Counted from the stretch's first letter, positions 45,099 through 54,492 are shown. The stretch is 64,000 bases of DNA from an uncultured Maribacter sp. (GCF_947495965.1 NZ_CANMBB010000008.1:113071-177070), one strand, 5' to 3'. The notes: a model not told the origin generated them from the letters alone. A program made the numbers and translations.

Positions 45099-47552
45099 TT
45101 GAAAAACTTTAAGTCTATACTCCTATTAATTTTCTTGTGTACCTCTTTTATTGGGTACACGCAAACAGCTACTATTACAGGAGTTATCTTAGACGAACAA
45201 AACCAACCTATTGCCAACGCTAATATAAACACAAAAAATTACGGCACTTACACAGATACTAATGGTTATTATATACTCCAAATAACAGCCGACCAAAAAA
45301 CAGACATTACCTTCTCCCATATAGGTCATAAAAATGTAGTTATAACTTCATTAATCTTGACCACTAATGAAACCTATGAATTTAATCCTGTTTTAAAAAC
45401 AAACACCATACAAGTAGATGAAGTTACTGTAACAGCATATGGAGAAAAGAAAGTGGATGGTATTATAAATTTATCTACCAAACAAATAAGTAAAATTCCT
45501 GGAGCAAATGCTGGTGTAGAGAATATTTTAACGTTATTACCAGGAGTAAACTCTAATAATGAACTTAGTACCCAGTATGCTGTTAGAGGCGGAAATTACG
45601 ATGAAAACCTTATTTATATTAATGAGATTGAAGTGTATAAACCATTCCTTATACGTTCTGCTCAACAAGAGGGCTTAAGTAGTATAAATACTAACATGGT
45701 ACAAAGTGTTAAATTTTCAGCTGGAGGTTTTCAGGCAAAATATGGCGACAAACTTTCTTCTTCCTTAAATATAACCTACAAAACGCCAGTAAAATTACAA
45801 ACGCAAATAGACCTTAGCTTGTTAGGAGCTAGCGCCACCCTAGAAACTGCTTCCAAAAACAAAAAATTCACTAGTATTACAGGAGTTAGATATAGAAATA
45901 ATAACATATTAGTAAATAGTACCAACACCAATGCAAACTTTAATCCGACCTTTGCAGATATACAAAGTTATTTTACGTATCAATTTTCAGAAAAATTTAG
46001 ACTAAACTTTCTAGGAAATATATCTATTAACGATTACAAAAATGAACCTCTAAATAGAGAAACCAATTTTGGAACTATTAACAATCCGCAAACTTTACTA
46101 GTACACTATCAAGGACAAGAAAAAAATAGATATACTACTGCATTAGGCGCCTTAAAAGGCAACTATTATGTTAATGAAAATCTTACTTTCAAAGCTATTT
46201 CATCTATTTACCATACCACGGAAGAAGAATATTCTGATGTTATTGCCGCGTATAGATTAGGAGCATCTGGCACTGATTTAAACGATACTAATATTTCTAA
46301 AGGAATTGGCTCACAATACAATAGAGCAAGAAATGATTTAGATGCAGTACTATTTAATTTTGAAATAAAAGGGATACATCGTAAAAATAATAGTGTTTTA
46401 GAAATGGGTATAAAATATACCCATGAAGACATAAGAGACCAAATAAGAGAATCTGAATTTATAGATTCTGTTGGGTTTTCTATACGTCCTCCACAATCGC
46501 AATTTATAAATGACCAACCTAATATCCCTTTTACAGCTCCCCTAGTACCGTTTACGGGGATAAATGCTACTAATTTTGTTAAAACAAATAGGTTTTCTGG
46601 TTATCTTCAATACAGTAACACAAAAAATTGGAACCAACATAACCTATATTATAACTTAGGAATTAGAAGTCAATATTGGACCGTTAGCGGCACAGGTATT
46701 GAGAAAAAATCGCATGCCATACTTAGCCCTAGATTTCAATTTGCATGGAAGCCAAACTGGGAAAAAGACATGCTTTTTAGGCTAGCAACAGGAGTATATC
46801 AGCAACCTCCTTTTTATAGAGAACTCAGAAATCAAAATGGCATAATAAATTCCAATGTTAAAGCTCAAAAAGCAATACATTTTGTAGCTGGCAATGAATA
46901 CAGTTTTCTTTTATGGGAAAGGCCATTTTCACTAATAAGTGAAGTATATTATAAAAAAATAACGAATGTAAATCCCTATACTTTAGAAGATGTTCGCATT
47001 AGATACGCTGCATTAAATAATGCAAAAGCCTATGCTTATGGTGCAGAAGTTAGATTAAATGGTGCATTTGTACCTGGAACAGAATCTTGGGTATCTCTTG
47101 GATATTTAAAAACTGAAGAAAACACTAACAATAGAGGCTATATTTTTAGACCTACAGACCAGCGTTTAAAGCTTGGAATACTTTTTCAAGATTACGTACC
47201 CAATATGCCACAATTAAAAATGTATTTAAACTTAGTTTACAATACTGGAGTACCAGGCGGTTCTCCTAGTTATGCAGATCCATATATTTTTCAGAAAAGA
47301 TTAAGAGATTATAAAAGGGCAGATTTAGGAATTTCTCATATTTTTGTCGACGCTGACAAGAAGTATCCAAAAAATCATTGGTTGCATGGTTTTAAAGATC
47401 TTAGTGTAGGGATTGAAATTTTTAATCTTTTCAACAATCAAAACTCCATAACCAATACATGGGTAAGAGATGTTGACAGCAAACAACAATATGCAATTCC
47501 AAATTTCATGACCAGTCGTGTTCTTAATTTAAAATTAAGTATGCGCTTATAA
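45099..47552 (+). CDS. TonB-dependent receptor with carboxypeptidase-like N-terminal domain
   Basis: An 817-residue outer-membrane protein. After the signal peptide (start TTG at 45099; no ATG is possible nearby) comes a carboxypeptidase-regulatory-like beta-sandwich (ITGVILDEQNQPIANANINTKNYGTYTDTNGYYIL). Then follow the plug domain (INLSTKQISKIPGANAGVENILTLLPGVNS...YAVRGGNYDENLIYINEIEVY) and a beta-barrel. There is no SusD partner, so it is not a classic polysaccharide-utilisation receptor. The substrate is unknown. It sits between the M23 peptidase and a small exported protein in one operon. Confidence 0.9.
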   Translation: MKNFKSILLLIFLCTSFIGYTQTATITGVILDEQNQPIANANINTKNYGTYTDTNGYYILQITADQKTDITFSHIGHKNVVITSLILTTNETYEFNPVLKTNTIQVDEVTVTAYGEKKVDGIINLSTKQISKIPGANAGVENILTLLPGVNSNNELSTQYAVRGGNYDENLIYINEIEVYKPFLIRSAQQEGLSSINTNMVQSVKFSAGGFQAKYGDKLSSSLNITYKTPVKLQTQIDLSLLGASATLETASKNKKFTSITGVRYRNNNILVNSTNTNANFNPTFADIQSYFTYQFSEKFRLNFLGNISINDYKNEPLNRETNFGTINNPQTLLVHYQGQEKNRYTTALGALKGNYYVNENLTFKAISSIYHTTEEEYSDVIAAYRLGASGTDLNDTNISKGIGSQYNRARNDLDAVLFNFEIKGIHRKNNSVLEMGIKYTHEDIRDQIRESEFIDSVGFSIRPPQSQFINDQPNIPFTAPLVPFTGINATNFVKTNRFSGYLQYSNTKNWNQHNLYYNLGIRSQYWTVSGTGIEKKSHAILSPRFQFAWKPNWEKDMLFRLATGVYQQPPFYRELRNQNGIINSNVKAQKAIHFVAGNEYSFLLWERPFSLISEVYYKKITNVNPYTLEDVRIRYAALNNAKAYAYGAEVRLNGAFVPGTESWVSLGYLKTEENTNNRGYIFRPTDQRLKLGILFQDYVPNMPQLKMYLNLVYNTGVPGGSPSYADPYIFQKRLRDYKRADLGISHIFVDADKKYPKNHWLHGFKDLSVGIEIFNLFNNQNSITNTWVRDVDSKQQYAIPNFMTSRVLNLKLSMRL

Positions 47553-47560
47553 ACTAAAAA

Positions 47561-48208
47561 ATGTCTAGATTAATTTTTACCGCCATAGTATTCATAACCT
47601 TCTCTTTAAATGCACAGAAAAACATTTATGAGAGTTCTAAATTTAACTCCTTAAGCAAAACTCATAAAACACTTGCTATATTACCTTTCTTAACTAATTT
47701 AGATTTAAAGGAAAAACTAAATAAACAAGATCTAAAAAGTTTGGAAGAAAAAGAGGGGTATGCTGTGCAAAACGCATTAGAAACCTATTTTTCTAAACGC
47801 AAAAAAAAGAAGAAGTTTTCCGTAGAATTTCAAAATACAAAAAACACAAAAGCAATCTTAGCTAAAAATAATATTGATTATAAAAACATAGATATTTACA
47901 CGGTAAAAGAGCTAAGCTCTATACTTAATGTAGATGGTGTAATTAGCGGAAACCTAGATCTTACCATTTTATTATCTAAAGGAATACCTTCAGAATTTAA
48001 TATTGCAGATTACTTTTTGGGAAATTCTAATTACGGCAGAATTGGAATGAAAATAAGTGATGGCGCCACAGGTAAACTCCTATGGAAATACGAAAAAAGA
48101 ATCACTAAAAAAACAGGTAAAAATACCAACGACCTTATTGATCGTATGATGAAACTAGCAATTAGAAAATTCCCTTATGACAAAGAGAGAAAGAAAAATA
48201 AAAAGTAA
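47561..48208 (+). CDS. Small exported protein, CsgG/TolB-like N-terminal fold suspected
   Basis: A 215-residue protein with signal peptide MSRLIFTAIVFITFSLNAQ. KTLAILPFLTNLDLK followed by ELSSILNVDGVISGNLDL has the pattern of CsgG/GNA1162-like periplasmic proteins, in which a conserved LAILPF strand begins the domain and a helix with DAVIxG follows. The C-terminus is very basic (KKTGKNTNDLIDRMMKLAIRKFPYDKERKKNKK). I do not assign a function. It lies nine bases after the TonB receptor and ends against the convergent cysteine desulfurase gene. Confidence 0.65.
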   Translation: MSRLIFTAIVFITFSLNAQKNIYESSKFNSLSKTHKTLAILPFLTNLDLKEKLNKQDLKSLEEKEGYAVQNALETYFSKRKKKKKFSVEFQNTKNTKAILAKNNIDYKNIDIYTVKELSSILNVDGVISGNLDLTILLSKGIPSEFNIADYFLGNSNYGRIGMKISDGATGKLLWKYEKRITKKTGKNTNDLIDRMMKLAIRKFPYDKERKKNKK

Positions 48209-48214
48209 TTATTT

Positions 48215-49363
48215 TTATTTTTCTATAAACTCTTTTAAAACACTAATTGTATAATCTATTTCCTCTTTAGTATTATATTTTGAAAACGAAAATCGTATTG
48301 AAGGTTTAGCTAAATCTTCTTTAGACAAAACCTGAGTTAACACATGGGACCCCATATCACTACCAGATTGGCAAGCACTACCCTTAGAACAAGCAATACC
48401 TTTTATATCTAAATGAAATAACAGCATTAATGCTTTATCTTGAGGTACAGGCAAACAAACATTTACTAAGGTATAAGTACTCTTTTCTAAATCTCCAGAA
48501 AGGCCATTAAATTTTACATCAGGTATAGCATTAGAAATAGTATCTATAAAATATTTTTTTAGCCCTTTTACATAAAGAGTCTCTTCTTCCAAATTTTCAT
48601 AAGCTTTTACAAAAGCTTCTTCTAACCCTACAATATTATGAAAAGCCTCTGTCCCTGCTCTAAAACCTCTTTCTTGTGAACCTCCAGAAATAAAAGGCTT
48701 TAAGCCAGAGTTTTTTCTAATAAACACAAAACCAATTCCTTTTGGACCATGAAATTTATGTGCCGCAGCAGTTAAGAAATCTATTTGAGTTTTTTGAACA
48801 TCCCAAGAATAATGCCCTACAGATTGCACAGTATCTGAATGTATAAGTGCATCATTTTCTTTACATATAGCACAAAATGCATCAATATCAATTTTATTTC
48901 CTATCTCATTATTAATATGCATTAGACTAACGAGTTTTTTAGAAGCATCTTCTTTTAAAAGATACTCTAAATGCGATAATTCTGGACTCCCATTTTCATC
49001 TAAATCTACATACTTTACAATAATGTTATTCTCTTTTTCTAAATCCTCTACAGTATGTAACACAGCATGATGCTCAATTCTTGAAGTTATAATTGTTTCT
49101 ACCCCCATATCTCTAACAGCACAACGCAAAACCATATTATCTGCCTCTGTGCCTCCAGATGTAAATATTATTTCTGAAGCCTGGGCATTTAAAGATTTAG
49201 CAATAATTTTTCTAGCACTCTCTACTGCTGTTTTTGCAGAACGCCCAAAACTATGCGTAGAAGAAGGATTGCCATAAAAATTTAATAAAGCACCTTGCAT
49301 TTTCTCAATAACACTTTGCCTTACTTGTGTTGTTGCCGCATTGTCTAAATATACCTTTTCCAT
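48215..49363 (-). CDS. Cysteine desulfurase (NifS/IscS class I)
   Basis: A 382-residue PLP enzyme that takes sulfur from cysteine for iron-sulfur clusters or tRNA thiolation. YLDNAATT opens the fold, SGGTEADN binds PLP phosphate, AAHKFHGPKG holds the Schiff-base lysine (Lys203) and ACSKGSACQSG holds the persulfide cysteine (Cys331) in the loop form of class I enzymes. It is a single gene without iscU or iscA neighbours, so it may be an additional desulfurase. It is divergent from a lipoprotein gene. A TACTTTTG element at 49415-49408 on the minus strand is a probable -7. Confidence 0.92.
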   Translation of the reverse strand: MEKVYLDNAATTQVRQSVIEKMQGALLNFYGNPSSTHSFGRSAKTAVESARKIIAKSLNAQASEIIFTSGGTEADNMVLRCAVRDMGVETIITSRIEHHAVLHTVEDLEKENNIIVKYVDLDENGSPELSHLEYLLKEDASKKLVSLMHINNEIGNKIDIDAFCAICKENDALIHSDTVQSVGHYSWDVQKTQIDFLTAAAHKFHGPKGIGFVFIRKNSGLKPFISGGSQERGFRAGTEAFHNIVGLEEAFVKAYENLEEETLYVKGLKKYFIDTISNAIPDVKFNGLSGDLEKSTYTLVNVCLPVPQDKALMLLFHLDIKGIACSKGSACQSGSDMGSHVLTQVLSKEDLAKPSIRFSFSKYNTKEEIDYTISVLKEFIEK

Positions 49364-49407
49364 AAAAAATTATAACATTAAATCACTTATTTTAACAAGT
49401 GATAAGA

Positions 49408-49415
49408 CAAAAGTA
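49408..49415 (-). promoter_or_regulatory. -7 element of the cysteine desulfurase gene
   Basis: Minus-strand TACTTTTG matches TAnnTTTG and lies 45 bases before the ATG. No well-spaced TTTG -33 was found. Confidence 0.4.
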
Positions 49416-49430
49416 GGCATTTAAAACCAA

Positions 49431-49455
49431 AATTAGTTAATATAGTTAACTAATT
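49431..49455. promoter_or_regulatory. 10-bp perfect inverted repeat in a divergent promoter region
   Basis: AATTAGTTAA and TTAACTAATT (5-base spacer) followed by T residues, in the gap between two divergent genes where no terminator is needed. A regulator binding site is possible. Confidence 0.35.
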
Positions 49456-49519
49456 TTTTCAATAGTTAATTTAGACTTAAATATGTTACAGCTTATGCCA
49501 TAGTTTTACTTTTTTAAAT

Positions 49520-49527
49520 TAAATTTG
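49520..49527 (+). promoter_or_regulatory. -7 element of the lipoprotein gene
   Basis: TAAATTTG matches TAnnTTTG and ends four bases before the ATG at 49532, so a leaderless or nearly leaderless start is likely. Confidence 0.45.
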
Positions 49528-49531
49528 AAAT

Positions 49532-50047
49532 ATGAGAAACTTGTTACTTTCTATTACCGTCGCCTTCTTTTTTTCTTGTGATGATGGTGATTTGCAAATT
49601 GAAACCATAGATTTTGATAGTATAACTACCATAAGCACCTGTAATACTGTAGAGGTATCTAATGCTAGTTTATTATTTAAGATAAATACCGTTGAAGCTT
49701 TAATTTTAGAGCTCCCAGCAAATGCTTTAAAAAATGAAGTCATTACAGACGCAGTTGTAAATGCAATTACAGAAAGTGGTCCATATAAACTTACCTACAG
49801 AACATTTTCTGACAATGTTGCTAAAGATTATTTTTGTTCCTCTGTACCTTTAACATCCCCAACAGTTGTTGAAGAAATTATTGCAAAGAGTGGAAATGTA
49901 CTCATTACAACAAGTGAGGAAGATAGTACTACGTACAATCATACTATTACATTAGAGAATATCACTTTTGAAACATCAGAAAATAATCGTATTACAAATT
50001 TGAGTATTAATGATTTTGGGAAAGTAGTAACAACAAAAGCTAATTAA
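49532..50047 (+). CDS. Lipoprotein of unknown function
   Basis: A 171-residue protein with a lipoprotein signal (MRNLLLSITVAFFFSC, lipidated Cys16 followed by Asp-Asp-Gly-Asp). The mature part is beta-rich, with two extra cysteines at TCNTVEV and DYFCSSV that could form a disulfide. I do not recognise the family. It is a single gene, divergent from the cysteine desulfurase, and its last four bases overlap tail-to-tail with the Smr gene (the TTAA shared by both stops). Confidence 0.7.
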   Translation: MRNLLLSITVAFFFSCDDGDLQIETIDFDSITTISTCNTVEVSNASLLFKINTVEALILELPANALKNEVITDAVVNAITESGPYKLTYRTFSDNVAKDYFCSSVPLTSPTVVEEIIAKSGNVLITTSEEDSTTYNHTITLENITFETSENNRITNLSINDFGKVVTTKAN

Positions 50048-50586
50048 GGGTTCTGATAAATATATACTTCTGTAGCTCCCATTCCATATTTTTGATAATC
50101 GGCATCATAATATTTTAAATTCTCATAGCGCCTAAAAAGATAACCCAACTCTTCTTTTAACACTCCCTCTCCTACTCCATGGATAAATACTACCTTTTGT
50201 ATTCTTTTTCGCATAGCAAACTCCAATTGTCGTTTTGCTGTTTCAAGTTGTAAATTTAGTTTTTCATAACTACTCATATTACCAAAGTTTTTAACCAACT
50301 TATGCACGTGCAAATCTACCTCCATTTTAGGAGCGTTACGTTCTTTTGCTTTTAGAACCACATTTTTACGTTTCTTAGGGGTTTCTTTTTCCGACTTTAT
50401 TTCAGCAACCTCATAATTGGTTACCCTAATATCTCCTCCAACTTTCATTAACTCTTTCTCTAAGTAGGATAGTACAAAGCCGTCTGTATCTTCTATAGTA
50501 ATTTTAGAACCTTCTATTTTAAGAATGGTTCCAGAAATAATATCATCTATAGTTTCTACTTTATCTCCAATATTAAAAACACGCAT
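50044..50586 (-). CDS. Smr-domain protein (MutS2-like C-terminal nuclease family)
   Basis: A 180-residue protein. Residues 1-55 are a KOW/Tudor-like beta domain (VETIDDIISGTILKIEGSKITIEDTDGF). Residues 95-180 are an Smr domain with VDLHVH near its start and VVFIHGVGEGVLKEELGYLF carrying the usual HGxGxGxL. Smr domains nick nucleic acid and, stand-alone, have been tied to RNA handling at collided ribosomes. The His of DLHVH and HGVG motifs are intact, so activity is expected. It is convergent with the upstream lipoprotein gene. Confidence 0.88.
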   Translation of the reverse strand: MRVFNIGDKVETIDDIISGTILKIEGSKITIEDTDGFVLSYLEKELMKVGGDIRVTNYEVAEIKSEKETPKKRKNVVLKAKERNAPKMEVDLHVHKLVKNFGNMSSYEKLNLQLETAKRQLEFAMRKRIQKVVFIHGVGEGVLKEELGYLFRRYENLKYYDADYQKYGMGATEVYIYQNP

Positions 50587-50646
50587 TGTTTTATTTTAAA
50601 TACCCAAAAATAATAGTAATTTTCAGCATCTTTCTTTAAAAAAGCC

Positions 50647-50952
50647 ATGAAATTAGCAATTACCCTATTTTTAGTGACTCTTGAAGAGTTTATGTTACCA
50701 TGTATAACCAAAAAAATTATAGGTATAGATTGCCCCGGTTGTGGACTACAGCGATCTTTTATCTCTATATTAAATGGTGATTTTGCTACGGCTTTTACTA
50801 CCTATCCTCCCATATATACTATTTTACTATTATTAAGTTTTTTAATTTTTCAAAACTTCATTAAGATTAAATACGCTAATAAAATTATACTAACTTTGAC
50901 TTTAACCACTGTAGTAATCATTGTAACTAACTATATTTTAAAATTCATCTAA
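50647..50952 (+). CDS. DUF2752 membrane protein
   Basis: A 101-residue protein with CPGCGLQRS near residue 30, the signature of the DUF2752 family, followed by two hydrophobic segments (about 56-72 and 80-98) and a probable third at the N-terminus. The paired cysteines may bind metal or form a disulfide. The function is not known to me. It is adjacent to the next small membrane protein, 13 bases away. Confidence 0.82.
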   Translation: MKLAITLFLVTLEEFMLPCITKKIIGIDCPGCGLQRSFISILNGDFATAFTTYPPIYTILLLLSFLIFQNFIKIKYANKIILTLTLTTVVIIVTNYILKFI

Positions 50953-50965
50953 CTCAAATAATATT

Positions 50966-51301
50966 ATGGAACAGAAACTACCAAACACAGGAGCAATAAT
51001 TGGATTAAGTATAGCATCAATTTTATTATGCTGGTGCTACGGCGTGTTAGGACTTTTATTAGCAATTGTAGCTTTAGTTTTAGCTAGTAAGGCTACTAAA
51101 GTATATAATGCCAACCCAGAAAATTATTCAGATATTGGGTCCGTAAAAACAGGAAAAATATTAGCTATTATTGGGCTTGTTTTAAATATTCTTTTTATGG
51201 CTTTCATTGCATGGTTTATTATTACCGTTGTAGGCTTAGACGCTTTACAAGATGAAGAACTAATGCGAGAAAGAGTTGAAGAATACATGAGTAATCGCTA
51301 A
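50966..51301 (+). CDS. Small membrane protein (DUF4190/CCC-motif-like)
   Basis: A 111-residue protein with two hydrophobic hairpins (about 10-40 and 63-90) around a cytoplasmic-looking loop. LLCWCYGVLGLLLAIVALVLA is the short cysteine-containing signature I know from small flavobacterial membrane proteins. No enzymatic motif is visible. It shares a terminator with rocD and may be cotranscribed with the DUF2752 gene. Confidence 0.75.
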   Translation: MEQKLPNTGAIIGLSIASILLCWCYGVLGLLLAIVALVLASKATKVYNANPENYSDIGSVKTGKILAIIGLVLNILFMAFIAWFIITVVGLDALQDEELMRERVEEYMSNR

Positions 51302-51329
51302 AGAAGATTACAAAATATGATTCAAATAA

Positions 51330-51361
51330 AATCCCCGATTTGTAAATCGGGGATTTTTTAT
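51330..51361. terminator. Bidirectional terminator
   Basis: AATCCCCGATTT and AAATCGGGGATT (12-bp arms) flanked by A-runs and T-runs lie between the convergent small membrane protein and rocD genes and can serve both. Confidence 0.9.
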
Positions 51362-51381
51362 TCACTTAGTATATTTTAAAA

Positions 51382-52626
51382 CTATTTTTCAAATTGTTTT
51401 AACGTCTTTGTAATAATAGAAATACAATCTAATAATTGCTCTTTATTCATTACCAAAGGAGGTGCAAAACGTATGATATTACCATGCGTTGGTTTTGCCA
51501 ATAAACCATTTTCTTTCATAGCCATACAAATATCCCAAGCAGTAGAACTATCTTCTGTATCATTAATAAGAATCGCATTTAAAAGTCCTTTTCCACGAAC
51601 AGCAGTAACAATATTACATGTTGGTATAAACTGGTTTAATTTATCTCTAAAAACCTGCCCAAGCGTCTCTGCGTTTTCGGCAAGTTTTTCTTCTTCAACA
51701 ACTTCTAACGCTGCAATACCTACAGCTGCTGCAACAGGGTTACCACCATAAGTACTACCGTGATTTCCAGGACGTATAACCCCCATAATTGGGTCATTGG
51801 CTAAAATTCCAGAAACAGGGTAAGCACCTCCAGATAAAGCTTTCCCTAGCACTAAAATATCTGGCTTCACATTCTCATGATCTACTGCTAACATTTTACC
51901 TGTTCTAGCAACTCCCGTTTGTACTTCATCTGCAATAAACAATACATTATGCTTTTCACATAACTCTGTTGCCTTAGCTAAATAATTTTCTGATGGAACA
52001 TACACACCTGCTTCCCCTTGTATAGGTTCTACTAAAAATCCTGCAATATTTTTTGTGCTAGCCAAAGTAGTTTCTAAAGCCTGTAAATTATTATATTCAA
52101 TTTTTAAAAATCCATTTGTATATGGCCCAAAATTAGCTCTGGCAACTGGATCATTTGAAAAAGAAATTATTGTTGTTGTTCTTCCATGAAAATTATTTTC
52201 ACAAACTATTATTTGCGCTTCATTCTCTGGGATACCTTTTACTTCATAAGCCCATTTTCTACACACTTTCAAAGCGGTTTCTACAGCCTCTGCTCCAGTA
52301 TTCATTGGCAAAAACTTATCAAAACCAAAAACACTAGTTACTTTTTTTTCAAACTTACCAAGCATATCATTATAAAATGCTCTAGAAGTTAGCGTTAAAG
52401 TTTGAGATTGTTTTGTCATTGCATCCACAATTTTTGGATGACAATGCCCTTGATTTACAGCAGAATAAGCTGATAAAAAATCATAATACTTTTTTCCTTC
52501 TACGTCCCATACATATACTCCCTCTCCTCTATGCAGTACTACTGGTAAAGGGTGGTAATTATGCGCTCCGTACTTGTTTTCTAAATCTATCGCTTGTTGC
52601 GATGTTAATTGGTCTAAAACAGCCAT
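51382..52626 (-). CDS. rocD: Ornithine--oxo-acid transaminase
   Basis: A 414-residue class III aminotransferase converting ornithine to glutamate-5-semialdehyde in arginine/proline interconversion. [24 protein letters not shown] is the characteristic ornithine-transaminase start, [13 protein letters not shown] and [14 protein letters not shown] are the PLP-phosphate and aspartate regions, and [11 protein letters not shown] gives the Schiff-base lysine (Lys262). Length and all key segments are normal. The gene is single, with an unusual hairpin region upstream. Confidence 0.95.
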   Translation of the reverse strand: MAVLDQLTSQQAIDLENKYGAHNYHPLPVVLHRGEGVYVWDVEGKKYYDFLSAYSAVNQGHCHPKIVDAMTKQSQTLTLTSRAFYNDMLGKFEKKVTSVFGFDKFLPMNTGAEAVETALKVCRKWAYEVKGIPENEAQIIVCENNFHGRTTTIISFSNDPVARANFGPYTNGFLKIEYNNLQALETTLASTKNIAGFLVEPIQGEAGVYVPSENYLAKATELCEKHNVLFIADEVQTGVARTGKMLAVDHENVKPDILVLGKALSGGAYPVSGILANDPIMGVIRPGNHGSTYGGNPVAAAVGIAALEVVEEEKLAENAETLGQVFRDKLNQFIPTCNIVTAVRGKGLLNAILINDTEDSSTAWDICMAMKENGLLAKPTHGNIIRFAPPLVMNKEQLLDCISIITKTLKQFEK

Positions 52627-52847
52627 TTTAATTTTGTTTAAATTAATAAAATAACCATTCCTTATCTACCTTTATCCTTTCGAAGATCCCGAAAACTATC
52701 GGGACGAAAATTCAGCGTGGGAAAGAAATCATCCCTAAGAGCTTGCAAATTACAATATTTTTTAAAATTTAAACTGCTTAAAAGTGACCATTTAAACTAA
52801 ACAGTGTCATAAGGATAGATACACTAACCTTTTAAACATTATACAAA
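52627..52847. other. Intergenic region with a repeat-like hairpin
   Basis: 221 non-coding bases between divergent genes. TCCCGA and TCGGGA at 52687-52704 (6-bp arms, AAACTA-type loop) form a GC-rich hairpin in an AT-rich setting, of a kind I recall as recurrent in flavobacterial genomes. The rest shows no coding or RNA features I can name. Confidence 0.35.
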
Positions 52848-54020
52848 ATGGAATTTTTAGAAAAAACCTTGAATAGTCTTGCTTCATCTACCGGAGATTT
52901 TTTACCTAGTACAATTGGCGCTTTACTTATTTTAATTATCGGCTGGTTTGTTGCCGGTTTCCTTAAAAGAATCACTACCAAATTAGTTAAAAAGACTAAT
53001 ATTGACTCAAAATTGAACTCTAATAAAATTACAATTTCTAAACTTATTGGTAAGTTAGTATACTTATTCGTTATGATTTTTGTTTTTATGCTTGCATTAG
53101 AAAAGCTAGGCATGAGAAGTGTTTTAGACCCAGTTAAAAACTTACTTAATGGCTTTGCAGACTTTATTCCTAATATTGTTGGTGCTGGCTTGGTTGGTTA
53201 TATTGGCTACATGCTTGCAACTATTGTTGCGGAACTTGTTGGGCTTTCTGGTGATACTATTAGAAGCTTTGTGCCAAAACTTAAATTACCGGAAAACATT
53301 GATATTGTAAACATTCTTAAAAAAATAGTTTTCATATTTATATTTATTCCACTATTAATTACAGCTTTAAATATTTTAAATATGGATGCAATATCTGTTC
53401 CTGCAACAAATATGCTAGAACAATTTTTTACTGCAATTCCAAAAATATTAGTAGCGGTACTAATTCTTATTCTTTTTGTAGTAGGCGGTAAATTTGTTGC
53501 TGGTTTACTAACCGATTTATTAGAGAGTCTTAAACTAGATGGTATAGTAAGCAAAATGAATTTAGGAGAGGTTTCTTCTAATACCAATCTCCCTAAAATG
53601 ATTGGAAATATTGCTTATTTCTTTATTATTCTTTTTGGGCTTACAACCGCAATAGAAAAGTTAGAGTTTACTAAACTAACAGAGGTTCTTGATACTATTG
53701 TAGGTTTATCTGGAAGTATTTTATTTGGATTAGTAATTTTAATACTTGGAAACTGGATAGCATCTATAGCTTATAAAGCAATGTCTAAAAGCAATAACAA
53801 TTTATTTGTTGCCTCAATTGTTAGAATGTCTATTTTGGCAATTTTCTTAGCCATGGGACTTAAAACAATGGGAATTGGTGATGACATTATTAATATGGCA
53901 TTTGGTATTACCTTAGGAACAATTGCTATTACTATAGCGCTTTCTTTTGGTTTAGGAGGTAGACCAGCAGCAGGAAAGCAAATGGAAAAAATATTAGATA
54001 AATTCAATAAATCTAAATAA
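52848..54020 (+). CDS. Mechanosensitive-channel-like membrane protein with repeated helix hairpins
   Basis: A 390-residue protein with about nine hydrophobic segments in three repeated blocks, each like the conserved TM-helix unit: IGALLILIIGWFVAGFLKR, IPKILVAVLILILFVVGG and GSILFGLVILILGNWIAS. Small-conductance mechanosensitive channel relatives have these repeats. The cytoplasmic beta domain of true MscS is absent, so the gating role is uncertain. It ends before a perfect palindromic terminator. Confidence 0.82.
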   Translation: MEFLEKTLNSLASSTGDFLPSTIGALLILIIGWFVAGFLKRITTKLVKKTNIDSKLNSNKITISKLIGKLVYLFVMIFVFMLALEKLGMRSVLDPVKNLLNGFADFIPNIVGAGLVGYIGYMLATIVAELVGLSGDTIRSFVPKLKLPENIDIVNILKKIVFIFIFIPLLITALNILNMDAISVPATNMLEQFFTAIPKILVAVLILILFVVGGKFVAGLLTDLLESLKLDGIVSKMNLGEVSSNTNLPKMIGNIAYFFIILFGLTTAIEKLEFTKLTEVLDTIVGLSGSILFGLVILILGNWIASIAYKAMSKSNNNLFVASIVRMSILAIFLAMGLKTMGIGDDIINMAFGITLGTIAITIALSFGLGGRPAAGKQMEKILDKFNKSK

Positions 54021-54040
54021 GCTAAAATTAATATTTATAA

Positions 54041-54073
54041 AAATGGGATGTATAGCTATACATCCCATTTTTT
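54041..54073. terminator. Bidirectional perfect-palindrome terminator
   Basis: AAATGGGATGTATA and TATACATCCCATTT form a long perfect stem flanked by A and T runs, between the channel gene and the truncated sigma-like gene. It works in both directions and its plus-strand tail overlaps the stop of the minus-strand gene. Confidence 0.9.
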
Positions 54074-54367
54074 TTATCTCTTCATTTTTAATTGATTTTG
54101 TTTTAGATAATCCAAAGATTTTCTTGTAACAATGGTTAAAGACCAACTACCAAAACTATTTTCATCTTTAAGCTTATAAACAGAATTTATAATAGCCCGC
54201 CAGCTATCTTGTGCAATATCTTTAGATGCATCTATATCTTTAGTATACCAATATGCATGCTTACAAAATTTGGCATGATATCTTTTTACTAATAAGCCTA
54301 ATGCTTTTTTATCGCCACTTTTATACTGTAGCACTAACAAACCATCAAATACCTTATTTACTGCCAT
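54074..54367 (-). pseudogene. ECF-type sigma factor truncated after region 2
   Basis: A 97-residue protein that is only region 2 of an extracytoplasmic-function sigma factor. DGLLVLQYKSGDKKALGLLVKRYHAKFCKHAYWY and KDIAQDSWRAIINSV are its core-binding and -10-recognition segments, and the last residues SWSLTIVTRKSLDYLKQNQ lead toward the linker. Region 4, which should add about 70 residues, is missing: the frame ends at a TAA immediately followed by the terminator palindrome. No region 4 remnant is seen downstream. It may be a relic, or a short protein that competes for core polymerase. Confidence 0.65.
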
Positions 54368-54480
54368 TAAACTGTCTTTCTATAACTAAGACTTTTATAA
54401 TCTAAAAAAGTTCACTTTTATTTAACTTAATTTAATGAGATTCCTTCTTAAAGTTACTATTTTAAATGAAGTGCTATTCT

Positions 54481-54488
54481 TATTTTTG
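54481..54488 (+). promoter_or_regulatory. -7 element, candidate leaderless start for rlmD
   Basis: TATTTTTG matches TAnnTTTG and ends four bases before the ATG at 54493. This places the upstream ATG at 54466 before the transcription start and argues against it. Confidence 0.5.
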
Positions 54489-54492
54489 CACT

